A stretch of 64,000 nt of DNA from Desulfolutivibrio sulfoxidireducens. GTDB lineage: Bacteria > Desulfobacterota > Desulfovibrionia > Desulfovibrionales > Desulfovibrionaceae. Position numbers and translations under genes: made by a program. Within the stretch, counting starts at the first letter, position 1; every line of letters begins with the position of its first letter. Below are positions 19,116 through 27,919 of this stretch, one piece after another. The stretch spans positions 62,001 to 126,000 of the forward strand of contig NZ_CP045508.1 in assembly GCF_013376475.1 (NCBI RefSeq), read 5' to 3'. The notes below the pieces were generated by a model that saw only the letters and a program-made list of their open reading frames with translations, was not told the DNA's origin and did no database searches.

Positions 19116-20174
19116 TCACGGAGTCTGCGCCGTGGCGGCTGCCGCGCCCTCGGCCCGAAGCTGGCCGCAGGCCGCGGCGATGTCCGCGCCCTTGGACTTG
19201 CGAAGCGTGGCCGTCAGGCCCTTTTGCCGCAAAACCTCCTGAAAGGCCTCGACCCTTCCCGGGTCCGGCGCGCCGTAGGGGATGCCGGGCACGGGGTTAA
19301 ACGCGATCAGGTTCACCTTGGCCTTGACGTGGGACAGAAGCCGGACCAGCTCCCGGGCCATCTCCGGGGAGTCGTTTATCCCGTCGAGCAAAAGGTATTC
19401 GAAGGTCAGCCGTTCCCGGGGCTTGAGCGGATATTTATTGAGCGCGGCCATGAGGTCGTCAAGCGGCACGGTCTTGGCCACGGGCATGATCCGCTCCCGC
19501 AGTTCCTGGGTCGGGGCGTGTAGGGATATGGCCAGGGACCCTAGCCCCGTGGCCCCGAACGTCGCCAGATTCTTGATGATCCCGGCCGTGGACAGGGTGA
19601 TGCGGCGGCTTGAGAAGTCCAGGCCCTGGGGGTGGTGCAGGGCCTCCAGGGCCGCAAGCAGGTTGTCGTAGTTTAAAAGCGGCTCGCCCATGCCCATGAA
19701 CACCAGATTGCGCAGGGCCAGGGGGGACTCCCGGTCCCAAAGCCACTGCCTGGCCACCAGGATCTGCCCCAGGATCTCGCCTGGGGTCAGGTTGCGGCGA
19801 AAGCCCATCTTTCCCGTGGCGCAGAAGGTGCAACCCAGGGCGCAGCCGACCTGGGTGGACAGGCACAGGGTATAGTGGTCCTTTTCCGGGATGAGCACGG
19901 TTTCGATGGCCTCGGCGTCGGCCAGACGCAAAAGGAATTTGGCCGTGCCGTCGGTCGAGACCTGTTCCCTGGCCACCTCCGGCCAGCGGACCTCGGCCTT
20001 TTCGGCAAGCGCGGCGCGCAGGGATTTGGAGACGTCGGAGAAGGCGGCGATGTCCCGGCAGCCCTTTTGCCACAGCCATTGCCAGACCTGTCTGGCCCGG
20101 TACGGGGCCTCTCCCAGCCCGACCAGGAACGTCTCCAGTTCATGGAACGACAGATCCACAAGATTCGTTTTCAT
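19116..20174 (-). CDS. rlmN: 23S rRNA (adenine2503-C2)/tRNA methyltransferase RlmN
   Basis: A 352-residue radical SAM enzyme that methylates A2503 of 23S rRNA and A37 of some tRNAs. The cluster motif CALGCTFCATG is near residue 108, GMGEPLLNYD near residue 160 and the C-terminal methyl-accepting Cys in AAACGQLRAE near residue 339. The ATG at 20174 gives the usual short N-terminus before the helix LSFHELETFLVGLG; the upstream ATG at 20201 is also open. The C-terminal TAxTP tail varies in the family. Confidence 0.95.
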   Translation of the reverse strand: MKTNLVDLSFHELETFLVGLGEAPYRARQVWQWLWQKGCRDIAAFSDVSKSLRAALAEKAEVRWPEVAREQVSTDGTAKFLLRLADAEAIETVLIPEKDHYTLCLSTQVGCALGCTFCATGKMGFRRNLTPGEILGQILVARQWLWDRESPLALRNLVFMGMGEPLLNYDNLLAALEALHHPQGLDFSSRRITLSTAGIIKNLATFGATGLGSLAISLHAPTQELRERIMPVAKTVPLDDLMAALNKYPLKPRERLTFEYLLLDGINDSPEMARELVRLLSHVKAKVNLIAFNPVPGIPYGAPDPGRVEAFQEVLRQKGLTATLRKSKGADIAAACGQLRAEGAAAATAQTP

Positions 20175-20220
20175 GGCCTTCAAGGATAAGTGCGAACTCA
20201 CGGTTGGGGAAGAACATTTC

Positions 20221-20287
20221 GGGGGTCCAGGGGGAATGATTCCCCCTGGCGGGAGGGGGGTCGGGGGAGGGCGGCGCCCTCCCCCGA
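20221..20287. repeat. Repeat element, copy C (short, inverted relative to A and B)
   Basis: Between the HD-protein gene and rlmN lies a GGGGGAATGATTCCCCC palindrome (about 20230-20246) and a GGGGGAGGGCGGCGCCCTCCCCC hairpin region (about 20263-20285). These correspond to the head and tail blocks of copies A and B in reverse orientation; the central AAATCAAGGGG block is missing. It begins just beyond the stop of the minus-strand HD gene and could act as its terminator. Confidence 0.65.
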
Positions 20288-20306
20288 ATCTTGCTTCCTC
20301 CCCCTC

Positions 20307-21626
20307 TTACAAGCTATCCGCGGCGCGGTGGCGGGCGACGAAGGCCACGGCCTCGTCGACGTTTGTGACGTCGCCGGAGATTTGGGCCTTAAGCAGGGCG
20401 TCGCGCAAAAGCCCCACGGCGGGTCCGGGTTTGAGGCCGGTCAGTTGCATGATGCGCCCGCCGTTTAAGAGCGGTTCGAGCATGTCCTCCGGGGTGTCGG
20501 AGCGGTCGAGCATCTTCATGTTGTGGTTGAATTCCTTGTAGCTGCCGCCCCGGGCCTTGATGTCGGCGCGGACCATTTCGATCAGGCGCGGGTATTCGTC
20601 CAGGGCCTTGAAGCGGCGGATGCCCCGGTCGGTGAGCATGAAGTGGAAGCGCATGTGGTGGCGCACCAGAAAGCACACCAGGTCGGTTTCCTCTGGGGGG
20701 AAGTGCAATCGAGACAGGATCTTGCGGGTGACCTTGGCCCCGACGCGGTGGTGCTGGTAGAAGGTCCAGCGGCCGTCGAAGAATTCGGCGGTGTGCAGTT
20801 TGCCCACGTCGTGGAACAGGCAGGCCAGGGTGCCGTACCAGTCGTAGGGAAGTTCATGGGGGTAGTTGGCCATGACATCCAGGGTATGGTCGAAGACGGT
20901 TTCCTCTTCGGTTTCGTTTTTTTGCTGTTTGATGCGGGCCATGGCCGCGATTTCGGGGATAAGCCCGTGCAGGATCATGGATTCGTAGAGCAGTTTGACG
21001 AAGGCGGCCATGGTCTCGGCCTCGACCTTGCGCCATTCGTCGATGATGTCGCTGGCCGAGACGTAGTCCAGGACGCGACGGGCGGACCGCAGGATGGCCA
21101 TCCAGGTATTGTGTTCGATGGGAAGATTGTAGTTGGCGGAGAAGCGCAGGGCGCGCACGGCCCGCAAATAGTTTTGCCGCAGGGTCTGGTCCGGGAGGCC
21201 GAGCAGGCGGATCTCTCCGGATCCCAGGTCGGCGAAGCCGTCGTGGACATCCTTGGGACGCGGCAGGTAGGGACAGGCCAGGTGCAGGGGCATCTCTCCC
21301 GTGTCCTGGAGTTTTTTGAGGAGTCTCGGGGTGACCATGGCCACGCATTCCTCGGGGTGCGAGCCGTCCTCGGAATCCGCCGGATAGAAGAAAATGATGC
21401 AGGATTCGGCCTTGTATATGGCGAAGGCGGTGTCTGTTCCGGTCTTCTCGGTCGAGGGGTAGATCTTTTGCAGGTCGGCCAGGGTCATGTCCGTGCAGAT
21501 GTCGATTTCCATCGCCTCGGAGCCTTTGGCCTTTTCCTGAAGTCTGGCATTGACGACATAGGCGTCGTAGCCGTTACGCATGATGGTTTTGCAGATGGAA
21601 GCGGCTTCCTTGAAGGACTGGCTCAT
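20307..21626 (-). CDS. HD-domain protein with degenerate CCA-enzyme-like nucleotidyltransferase head
   Basis: A 439-residue protein with the layout of class II CCA-adding/poly(A) polymerases: N-terminal nucleotidyltransferase head, neck helices (LRQNYLRAVRALRFSANYNL near residue 155) and a C-terminal HD domain (CLFHDVGKLHT near residue 271). The head lacks key catalytic features. The GG loop is replaced by YVVNARLQ, the DxD pair is E40-I-D42, and the RRDFTINA block is absent. Nucleotide transfer is therefore unlikely; HD phosphohydrolase activity remains plausible. Its stop overlaps the pyrC-side start region: the upstream pyrC stop (21623) lies inside its first codons, so it is coupled to pyrB-pyrC. 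Confidence 0.75.
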   Translation of the reverse strand: MSQSFKEAASICKTIMRNGYDAYVVNARLQEKAKGSEAMEIDICTDMTLADLQKIYPSTEKTGTDTAFAIYKAESCIIFFYPADSEDGSHPEECVAMVTPRLLKKLQDTGEMPLHLACPYLPRPKDVHDGFADLGSGEIRLLGLPDQTLRQNYLRAVRALRFSANYNLPIEHNTWMAILRSARRVLDYVSASDIIDEWRKVEAETMAAFVKLLYESMILHGLIPEIAAMARIKQQKNETEEETVFDHTLDVMANYPHELPYDWYGTLACLFHDVGKLHTAEFFDGRWTFYQHHRVGAKVTRKILSRLHFPPEETDLVCFLVRHHMRFHFMLTDRGIRRFKALDEYPRLIEMVRADIKARGGSYKEFNHNMKMLDRSDTPEDMLEPLLNGGRIMQLTGLKPGPAVGLLRDALLKAQISGDVTNVDEAVAFVARHRAADSL

Positions 21627-22966
21627 GAATGTCTCCCGTGCGTGCTGCGCGATGCGGATGCTGTGGCGGCCGAGGTGAATTCCCCGCGCGTGAAGACCGG
21701 TGTGGCCCCGATGAAGTGGGCCACCACCCGTCCGGTCAGGGTCCGGCCCAGGCAGGGGGTGTTTTTCCCTTTGGAAAACAGGGAGTCGGGCGTGACCGTC
21801 CAGGCCTCGCGGGGGTCGAAGAGGACGAAGTCGGCGGGGTCGCCGGAATTGAAGGTGTTGATCGGCAGGTTGAAAAGGTGCGCCGGCGTTGTGGCGAAAA
21901 GCCGGATGATGTCCGGGACGTCGAGCATGCCCTTGTCCGTGAGCACGAAGGCCAGGGACAGGGCGGTTTCCAGACCGGAGATGCCGCAGGGGGCCTCCCC
22001 GAAGGGGGTCTCCTTCTCGTGGGCCGCGTGGGGGGCGTGGTCCGTGGCCAGGATGTCGATGACCCCCTCGCGCAGGGCCTGGATCAGGGCCAGGACGTCG
22101 TCCCGGGTGCGTAGCGGCGGATTGACCTTGGCCAGGGTGTTATAGCCCTCCACCTCGACCTCGGTGAAATGCAGGTAGTGGGGGCAGGTCTCGGCCGTGA
22201 CCGGGACGCCCTTGGCCTTGGCCCGCTCGATGAGCTCGACGGAGCGGCGGCAACTGATGTGGGCCAGATGGATGGGGATGCCCAGGTAGTCGGCCAAAAG
22301 GATGTCCCGGGCCACCTGGATGGCCTCGGCCACGTCGGGCTGGCCGGGCAGCCCCAGGCGCGAGGACACCTGCCCCTCGTTCATGCCCGCGCCCGGGGCC
22401 ATGGTCGGTTCCTCGCAGTGGTCGATGACCCGAAGTCCCAGGTCCGAGGCGTATTCCATGGCGTGGCGGAAAAGCTCGGCGTCGGCCACGGGCCGGCCGT
22501 CGTTGGAGAAGGCCACGCATCCGGCCTGGGCCAGTTCGGCCATGGGGGCCAGTTCCTTGCCCAAGAGGCCCCTGGTCAGGGCGCCTATGGGGAAAAGGCG
22601 CGGACCGTCCGGCCAGGTCGCGGCGGCGCGCGTGGTCATGTGCTCGGTGACCGAGGCCGTGTCGTTGACCGGGTCGGTGTTGGCCATGCACATGACGTTG
22701 GAAAATCCGCCGGCCGCGGCCGCGCCAAGGCCCGAGGCGATGTCCTCCTTCCATTCCTGGCCGGGCTCGCGCAGGTGGGTGTGGGCGTCGGTCAGGCCGG
22801 GCAGGAGAGTGAGTCCCCGGCCGGAAAGAACCCGGGCGCCCTCGTAGGCCGCGTCCGGGTCGTGGGGGATGACACCCTGGATGCGCCCGGCCGCGCACAG
22901 AAGGTCCACCGGGTGGGGCATCTCCGGAAAGATCAGGTTGGTGACGGCGAGATCGGGATGGGCCAC
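21623..22966 (-). CDS. pyrC: Dihydroorotase (class I)
   Basis: A 447-residue amidohydrolase for the third step of pyrimidine synthesis. The metal-ligand motif DAHTHLREPGQEWKEDI is near residue 61 and the catalytic aspartate region ATDHAPHAAHEKE near residue 308. All expected ligands are present, so this is an active enzyme and not the inactive PyrC-like partner of some class I aspartate carbamoyltransferases. It starts 3 bases after pyrB ends and overlaps the next gene by 4 bases. Confidence 0.94.
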   Translation of the reverse strand: MAHPDLAVTNLIFPEMPHPVDLLCAAGRIQGVIPHDPDAAYEGARVLSGRGLTLLPGLTDAHTHLREPGQEWKEDIASGLGAAAAGGFSNVMCMANTDPVNDTASVTEHMTTRAAATWPDGPRLFPIGALTRGLLGKELAPMAELAQAGCVAFSNDGRPVADAELFRHAMEYASDLGLRVIDHCEEPTMAPGAGMNEGQVSSRLGLPGQPDVAEAIQVARDILLADYLGIPIHLAHISCRRSVELIERAKAKGVPVTAETCPHYLHFTEVEVEGYNTLAKVNPPLRTRDDVLALIQALREGVIDILATDHAPHAAHEKETPFGEAPCGISGLETALSLAFVLTDKGMLDVPDIIRLFATTPAHLFNLPINTFNSGDPADFVLFDPREAWTVTPDSLFSKGKNTPCLGRTLTGRVVAHFIGATPVFTRGEFTSAATASASRSTHGRHS

Positions 22967-22969
22967 GGG

Positions 22970-23908
22970 TTACTCCTTCTCACCCCGGTCCTTGCGGGTG
23001 ATGAAGAGATGCAAAAGGGCCATGCGCACGGCCACGCCCGAGGCCACCTGGTCGAGGATGAGGCTTTCGCCGGCGTCGGCCAGTTCCGAGGAAATCTCGA
23101 TGCCCCGGTTGATGGGCCCGGGATGCAGCACCTTGACGTGTGGGGCGGCCCCGGAAAGCCGTTTCGAGGACAGGCAATAGCGCCCGGCGTATTCGCGAAG
23201 GTCGGGCAAAAGCCCGGCCTGCTGGCGTTCGAGCTGCAGCCGCAGGCACATGACCGCGTCGGCCCCGGCCACGGCCGGACGCAGGTCGGAGAAGACCTCC
23301 ACACCCCAGCTTTCCACCGCCGGAGGCAGAAGCGTGCGCGGCCCGCACAGCCGGACGTTGGCCCCCAGCATGGACAAAAGGACCACGTTGGAGCGGGCCA
23401 CCCGGCTGTGGGCGATATCGCCCAGGATGCACACGGTCTTGTCCCGCAGATCGCCCCACTTCTCCAAGAGGGTGAAGGCGTCGAGCAGGGCCTGGGTGGG
23501 ATGGGCGTGGCGGCCGTCGCCGGCGTTTATCACCGAACACGACACCCTGGCGGCCACAAAGGCGGCCGCGCCGCTTTCCGAGTGGCGGATGACCAGGGCG
23601 TCGGGATTCATGGCCAAAAGGGTGAGCACCGTGTCCTTGAGGCTCTCGCCCTTGACCAGGGAGCTGCCGGACTTGGTCAGGGCAAAGGTGTCCGCGGACA
23701 GGCGCTTGCCGGCCATGTCGAAGGAGGTCTTGGTGCGGGTGCTCGGTTCCGCGAAAAAAAGGACCACGCTACGGCCCTTGAGGGTGGGCACCTTCTTGAC
23801 CGGGCGGGCGTTGATCTCCCGAAACGAGGTGGCGGTCTTCATGACCATGGTCACATCGTCACGGGAAAGCTGTGAAACGTCTAACAAATCCTTGTGGGGC
23901 CAGCTCAT
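22970..23908 (-). CDS. pyrB: Aspartate carbamoyltransferase catalytic subunit
   Basis: A 312-residue enzyme joining carbamoyl phosphate and aspartate. Carbamoyl-phosphate loop [13 protein letters not shown] is near residue 52, [12 protein letters not shown] near residue 78 and the aspartate region [10 protein letters not shown] near residue 225. The ATG at 23908 has AAAGGAG five bases upstream. No regulatory chain (pyrI) is in the window. It heads the pyrB-pyrC-HD run. The 116-base gap upstream to rsmB contains AT-rich tracts but no clear promoter that I can defend. Confidence 0.95.
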   Translation of the reverse strand: MSWPHKDLLDVSQLSRDDVTMVMKTATSFREINARPVKKVPTLKGRSVVLFFAEPSTRTKTSFDMAGKRLSADTFALTKSGSSLVKGESLKDTVLTLLAMNPDALVIRHSESGAAAFVAARVSCSVINAGDGRHAHPTQALLDAFTLLEKWGDLRDKTVCILGDIAHSRVARSNVVLLSMLGANVRLCGPRTLLPPAVESWGVEVFSDLRPAVAGADAVMCLRLQLERQQAGLLPDLREYAGRYCLSSKRLSGAAPHVKVLHPGPINRGIEISSELADAGESLILDQVASGVAVRMALLHLFITRKDRGEKE

Positions 23909-24024
23909 GCGGGCTCCTTTGGGTCGCGGCGGGAAGTGGGGACGCGTCTTTTCGCCATAGCCGAATGTTTTTTTCACATGCCACGGCCGCCGTCAATCGG
24001 CCGGAGGCACTTTTCGGTGGCGGC

Positions 24025-25425
24025 CTATCCGGCCTTGCGGATGGCCGCGGCGAAAAAAAACTCCCCAAGCGGCGAGGCCGGGTCCGGATCGAGGCGGGCC
24101 GTGCGGCCCGCTCCGGGCGTTTCGGTCAGGAAACGGTCCACCAGGGCCTGGTTTTCTCCGGGGGACAGGGTGCAGGTCACATAGGCCACAAGCCCCCCCG
24201 GGGCCACGGCGTCGAATGCGGCCCGTACAAGCGAATCCTGGAGCCGGATCAGGGCGGCCACGTCGTCCGGGGTGCGCTTCCACTTGGCGTCGGGACGGCG
24301 CGCCAGGACCCCCAGGCCGGAGCAGGGCGCGTCCAGGAGGATGGTCCCGGGTTTTCGCCCAAGGGGGGCGGAGAGCCCCGAGGCGGCAAAGACCGGGATG
24401 TCCGGCAGCCCAAGACGGGCCAGTTCGCGGCCAAGGGCCTTGAGCCTTCCCCGATGCACGTCGGCGGCCCACACGGCATGGTCCGTGGTCTCCAGAAGGT
24501 GCGCGGTCTTGCCGCCGCGGCCGGCGCAGGCGTCATAGACCGGCCCGGGCCAGCCGTCGGGTTCCAGATCGGCCAGGACCCGCTGGGCCGCCGCCGACTG
24601 CCGGGACACGAGTCCCCGGGCCAGGGCGTCGGCCAGATCGAAGCCGCCTGACGCGAGGTCCGTGCCCGGGGCCAAGGCCAGGGTGGGAAACGCGGCCAGA
24701 ATCGTCCCGGGCAGTCCCGCAAGCCTCCCGAACAGTTCCCTGGCCCCGGGCCGACGCGCGTTCACCCGCAGTCCCAGGGGCGGCGCGGCGGCCTGGGCGG
24801 CCAGGAATCGTTCGGTGGCCGCGTCGCCGTACGTCTCGCGCCACATCCTGACGATCCAGGCCGGGCAGGAATAATACCGGGCCAGAAGCGTGGTTCGATC
24901 CACCCCCGGGGTATGGCAACACTGGATGTCCGAAACCCGCGCGGCCTCGTCGGCCAGCCGGCGCAGGACCGCATTGGCCACCCCGGCCAGCCTGGCCCCG
25001 GACAGGGCCTTGATGCGGCAAACGGCCCAGTCCACCGAAGCGTAGGCCGGGATGCGGTCCAGGTGCAAAATCTCGTGGGCGGCCAGGGACAGGGCGGCGA
25101 AGACCGGCGGCGGCAGCCCGGCCGGGTTTTTGAGGAAGCGGGAGAGGAGAAATTCCGTGCGGCCCCGAAGCCTGGCGTGGCCGTAGACCAGCTCCGCCGC
25201 CAGGGCCGTATCCCGGGGATCCATGCCCCGCCCGGCCAGCACCGCGTCCAGGGCGGCCTGGAGGTCCATGGCCCTGCCGGCGGCGCCTCGCCCGGGAAAT
25301 ATCCGGGACAGGGCCTCCAGGGCCGCGGCCCGGGCCGGCGGAATCTGGGCGGCATGGCCTGTCCGTGCGGCGGGGGCGTTCTGGCTGGGCAGGCGGGGCT
25401 TGCCCCCCCGGGCCGGCGGGGTCAT
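24025..25425 (-). CDS. rsmB: RsmB/Sun-type 16S rRNA m5C methyltransferase
   Basis: A 466-residue SAM-dependent methyltransferase with an N-terminal NusB-like domain (residues about 35-165) and a C-terminal Rossmann domain. SAM-binding CAGRGGKTAHLLE lies near residue 283; catalytic cysteines are in LDAPCSGLGVL near residue 347 and VAYVTCTLSPGEN near residue 400. An unconserved Pro/Ala-rich stretch of about 30 residues opens the protein. The ATG overlaps the DUF116 stop (ATGA), so translation is coupled. The open frame continues far upstream but only as a shadow of the DUF116 gene. Confidence 0.92.
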   Translation of the reverse strand: MTPPARGGKPRLPSQNAPAARTGHAAQIPPARAAALEALSRIFPGRGAAGRAMDLQAALDAVLAGRGMDPRDTALAAELVYGHARLRGRTEFLLSRFLKNPAGLPPPVFAALSLAAHEILHLDRIPAYASVDWAVCRIKALSGARLAGVANAVLRRLADEAARVSDIQCCHTPGVDRTTLLARYYSCPAWIVRMWRETYGDAATERFLAAQAAAPPLGLRVNARRPGARELFGRLAGLPGTILAAFPTLALAPGTDLASGGFDLADALARGLVSRQSAAAQRVLADLEPDGWPGPVYDACAGRGGKTAHLLETTDHAVWAADVHRGRLKALGRELARLGLPDIPVFAASGLSAPLGRKPGTILLDAPCSGLGVLARRPDAKWKRTPDDVAALIRLQDSLVRAAFDAVAPGGLVAYVTCTLSPGENQALVDRFLTETPGAGRTARLDPDPASPLGEFFFAAAIRKAG

Positions 25426-26378
25426 GAGGCGGCCGGTCCCTCGGGGGGCTCCGAGGAATGTGGGGTGGGACGGGCGTCGGCCGCGCTTCCGGCCGCCGGG
25501 TCGGACGGCTCGGGCTGGCCGGGCTGTTCCGTCCGCTTTGACCGCCCGGAGCCGGCCCGGCCGGAACGTTTCCCCAGCCGGGGCAGGATGTCGGCCACGG
25601 GAGGTCCCTCGGGCAGGTCTTTGAGGAAATACCGCAGGGCCTGTTCCAGGGCGCAAAGGCTGACCGTGGTGTCCAGGCAGGGGCCGTGGGGACGCTCGTT
25701 TAAGACCCCGTAGACCGGGATGGGATAGGTGTCCTGGATGCCGCTGGCCAGATCCCGCTCGCAGGCCACGGCCAAAATCAGCCTTGGTCGCTTCTGGACC
25801 ACGATGCGCCGGGCGATGGTGCCGCCGGTGGCGATGGCCAGATGCGTCCCATAGTGCTCGGCCAGGGCCAGGAGGCCGGCCACCGGACACTTCCCGCACC
25901 GCTTGCAGTTGTTGACGTCGTAGGTCAGGCGCAGGGTGCAATGGCTGTTTTGCAGGCAGTGGGGCAAAAGCACCAATATTTGCCCCGGGGCGTATTTTCC
26001 GGCGTCGGCCGAGACCAGTTCGTTGTTGACCTTGATGAACGAGCCCCGGACCCGCTCCTTGGAGATGCCGAGCATCCGGCCGAAAAGGGTCATCAGCGGC
26101 AAAAAGACCTTGGCCGTGACCCCGCGAAGCCTCCCCGAAAAAAGGAGCGAACGCCCCATGGCCACGCTTAGGGCCAGGCCCAGGCAGGCCCACAGGACCC
26201 AGAGGATCACCGCCCCCAGGGCCACGCCCATGACCCACGGCGCGGCCGGGTGGATGTTTGTGAGGCCCACGAAGGGAATGACCCACAAAAGGGCCAGGAA
26301 GGCGCACACCGCGAGGCTGGTGCCGGTTATGAGCCCGATGAACAGGCGCTTGCGAGAGGGTTCGCTTGCTTCCATCAT
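25422..26378 (-). CDS. DUF116 membrane protein
   Basis: A protein of about 318 residues with two membrane helices (around residues 10-32 and 42-68), then the DUF116 domain. Conserved features include LLPHCLQNSHC, the cysteine cluster NNCKRCGKCPVAG, and ILAVACERDLASGI. The cysteines suggest a metal or FeS site on the cytoplasmic side, but no function is established. A low-complexity Ser/Pro/Glu-rich tail (last 60 residues) is dispensable-looking. It lies between fmt and rsmB in a def-fmt-DUF116-rsmB run; this pairing with formylation/deformylation genes hints at translation-linked duty. Confidence 0.8.
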   Translation of the reverse strand: MMEASEPSRKRLFIGLITGTSLAVCAFLALLWVIPFVGLTNIHPAAPWVMGVALGAVILWVLWACLGLALSVAMGRSLLFSGRLRGVTAKVFLPLMTLFGRMLGISKERVRGSFIKVNNELVSADAGKYAPGQILVLLPHCLQNSHCTLRLTYDVNNCKRCGKCPVAGLLALAEHYGTHLAIATGGTIARRIVVQKRPRLILAVACERDLASGIQDTYPIPVYGVLNERPHGPCLDTTVSLCALEQALRYFLKDLPEGPPVADILPRLGKRSGRAGSGRSKRTEQPGQPEPSDPAAGSAADARPTPHSSEPPEGPAAS

Positions 26379-26391
26379 AAGAAAAATGACA

Positions 26392-27420
26392 TTATCCGGC
26401 CGGCCCGTCCAGTTCACAGGGCACGCACACCGGCGCCTCGCCGTCCGGGCGGATGCGGAAGTAGCCGCAGGCGAAGGCCTCAGCCGTCATCTCCTTTTTT
26501 CCCGCCGGCCGCAATGTGGGGATCAGGTACACCCCGTCCCCGCAGGCCACGCGCAGGCCTCCCCCGGCCAGCCCCAGCACCGTCCCCGGCGCGGCCAGCC
26601 CCGGGACCGCCTCCCCGGGCCCGCCCTCCGGACGCCCCGGCGAGGCGATGACCCGCACGGGCGGCCTGTCCGGGCCAAGGCGCATGAAAAAAAAGGCCCC
26701 GGGTTTCGGCGAAAAGGCCCGGATCCGGTTGTGCACGGCCATGACCGGCTGGTCGAAGCGGATCTCGGCCTCGGCCTTGGCGATCTTGGCCGCATACGTG
26801 GCCCGGGTCTCGTCCTGGGGAACCTCCAGGATCGCCCCGGCGCCCAGGCGCGTCAGTGTCTCGACCAGGAGCTTGCCCCCAAGGTCGGCCATCTGGTCCA
26901 GGACCGCCCCGGCATCGTCGGCGAAGCCGATGGCCAGGGCCCGCTGGGACAGGATCGGACCGGCGTCCAGGGGCCTGACCATGCGCATGATGGTCACCCC
27001 GGTCACGGTGTCGCCGTTTAAGATGGCCCGCTGCACCGGCGCCGCCCCCCGGTATCTGGGCAAAAGCGAGGCGTGGACGTTTATGGGCATGAGCCTTGGC
27101 ACGTCCAGCACCGCCTGGGGCAGAAGCATGCCGTAGGCCGCCACCAGCAGCACATCCGGCGCGAACGCCGCCAGACGCGCCACTTCCTCCGGCGACCTGA
27201 AATCCGCGGGCTGGAGAATCTCAAGGCCCCGCGTAAAGGCCAGTTCCTTGACCGGCCCCGGGCGGCAGGCCTGCCCCCGGCCACACGGCCGGTCCGGCTG
27301 GGTATAGACCGCGACAACCTCGCAGCCCCCCGCATCAAGGACCTGGCGCAACACGGCCGCCGCGAATTCCGGCGTGCCCATGAAAACCGCTCTTAGTCGT
27401 CCTCCGCCTTCCTGTCCCAT
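26392..27420 (-). CDS. fmt: Methionyl-tRNA formyltransferase
   Basis: A 342-residue enzyme that formylates initiator Met-tRNA. The N-terminal formyltransferase domain shows RAVFMGTPEFAA, YTQPDRPCGRG and the catalytic block INVHASLLPRYRGAAPVQRA near residue 107; the C-terminal OB-like domain binds tRNA. The start at 27420 overlaps the end of def by 28 bases. The internal ATG at 27381 would remove part of the first conserved strand, so the overlapping start is preferred. Confidence 0.94.
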   Translation of the reverse strand: MGQEGGGRLRAVFMGTPEFAAAVLRQVLDAGGCEVVAVYTQPDRPCGRGQACRPGPVKELAFTRGLEILQPADFRSPEEVARLAAFAPDVLLVAAYGMLLPQAVLDVPRLMPINVHASLLPRYRGAAPVQRAILNGDTVTGVTIMRMVRPLDAGPILSQRALAIGFADDAGAVLDQMADLGGKLLVETLTRLGAGAILEVPQDETRATYAAKIAKAEAEIRFDQPVMAVHNRIRAFSPKPGAFFFMRLGPDRPPVRVIASPGRPEGGPGEAVPGLAAPGTVLGLAGGGLRVACGDGVYLIPTLRPAGKKEMTAEAFACGYFRIRPDGEAPVCVPCELDGPAG

Positions 27421-27905
27421 TTCTTCAACCTCTTGTCGTACAAGGCGCGCTTCAAACGACTGACGTGGTCAATGAACAGCGTGCCGTCCAGATGGTCGAT
27501 CTCGTGCTGCAGACACACGGCCAAAAGCCCCTCGGCGTCAAGGCATACGTCCCTGCCCGACAGATCGACTCCCTTTACCCGCACCTTCTCGGACCTGACC
27601 ACATTGGCCCGGTAATTCCGTACGCTGAGGCAGCCCTCCTCGGTCTCCGTCTCCCCCTCCCGCTCCACGATCTCGGGGTTGAGCAAAACCAGAAGCTCCT
27701 CGCGCTTCTCCGGCCCCGAGAGGTCCACGGTCACCAGCCGCACCAGCTCGCCCACCTGGTTGGCCGCCAACCCGATGCCCTGATTGGCGTACATGGCCTC
27801 GGCCATGTCGCTTGCCAAGGCCACGACCCCGGAGGTGATGTCGTCAATTCTCGTGGCCTTTTTCGCCAGGACCGGATCCGGATAGGTGATGATTTTTTTG
27901 GTCAT
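27393..27905 (-). CDS. def: Peptide deformylase
   Basis: A 170-residue metalloprotease that removes N-formyl groups from nascent proteins. All three motifs are present: GIGLAANQVG near residue 45, EEGCLSV near residue 91 (Cys ligand) and the HEIDHLDG helix near residue 136 (two His ligands and Glu). The ATG at 27905 gives the standard MTKKIITYPDP start. It heads the def-fmt-DUF116-rsmB cluster and lies directly downstream of repeat copy B. Confidence 0.96.
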   Translation of the reverse strand: MTKKIITYPDPVLAKKATRIDDITSGVVALASDMAEAMYANQGIGLAANQVGELVRLVTVDLSGPEKREELLVLLNPEIVEREGETETEEGCLSVRNYRANVVRSEKVRVKGVDLSGRDVCLDAEGLLAVCLQHEIDHLDGTLFIDHVSRLKRALYDKRLKKWDRKAEDD

Positions 27906-27919
27906 CTCTCTCCTCAAAT

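Noticed and set aside
25426-26307. Longer RsmB starting at 26307 (760 residues)
   Set aside because: The extra part lies wholly within the DUF116 gene in another frame and has shadow-like composition; the ATGA-coupled start at 25425 fits the family.
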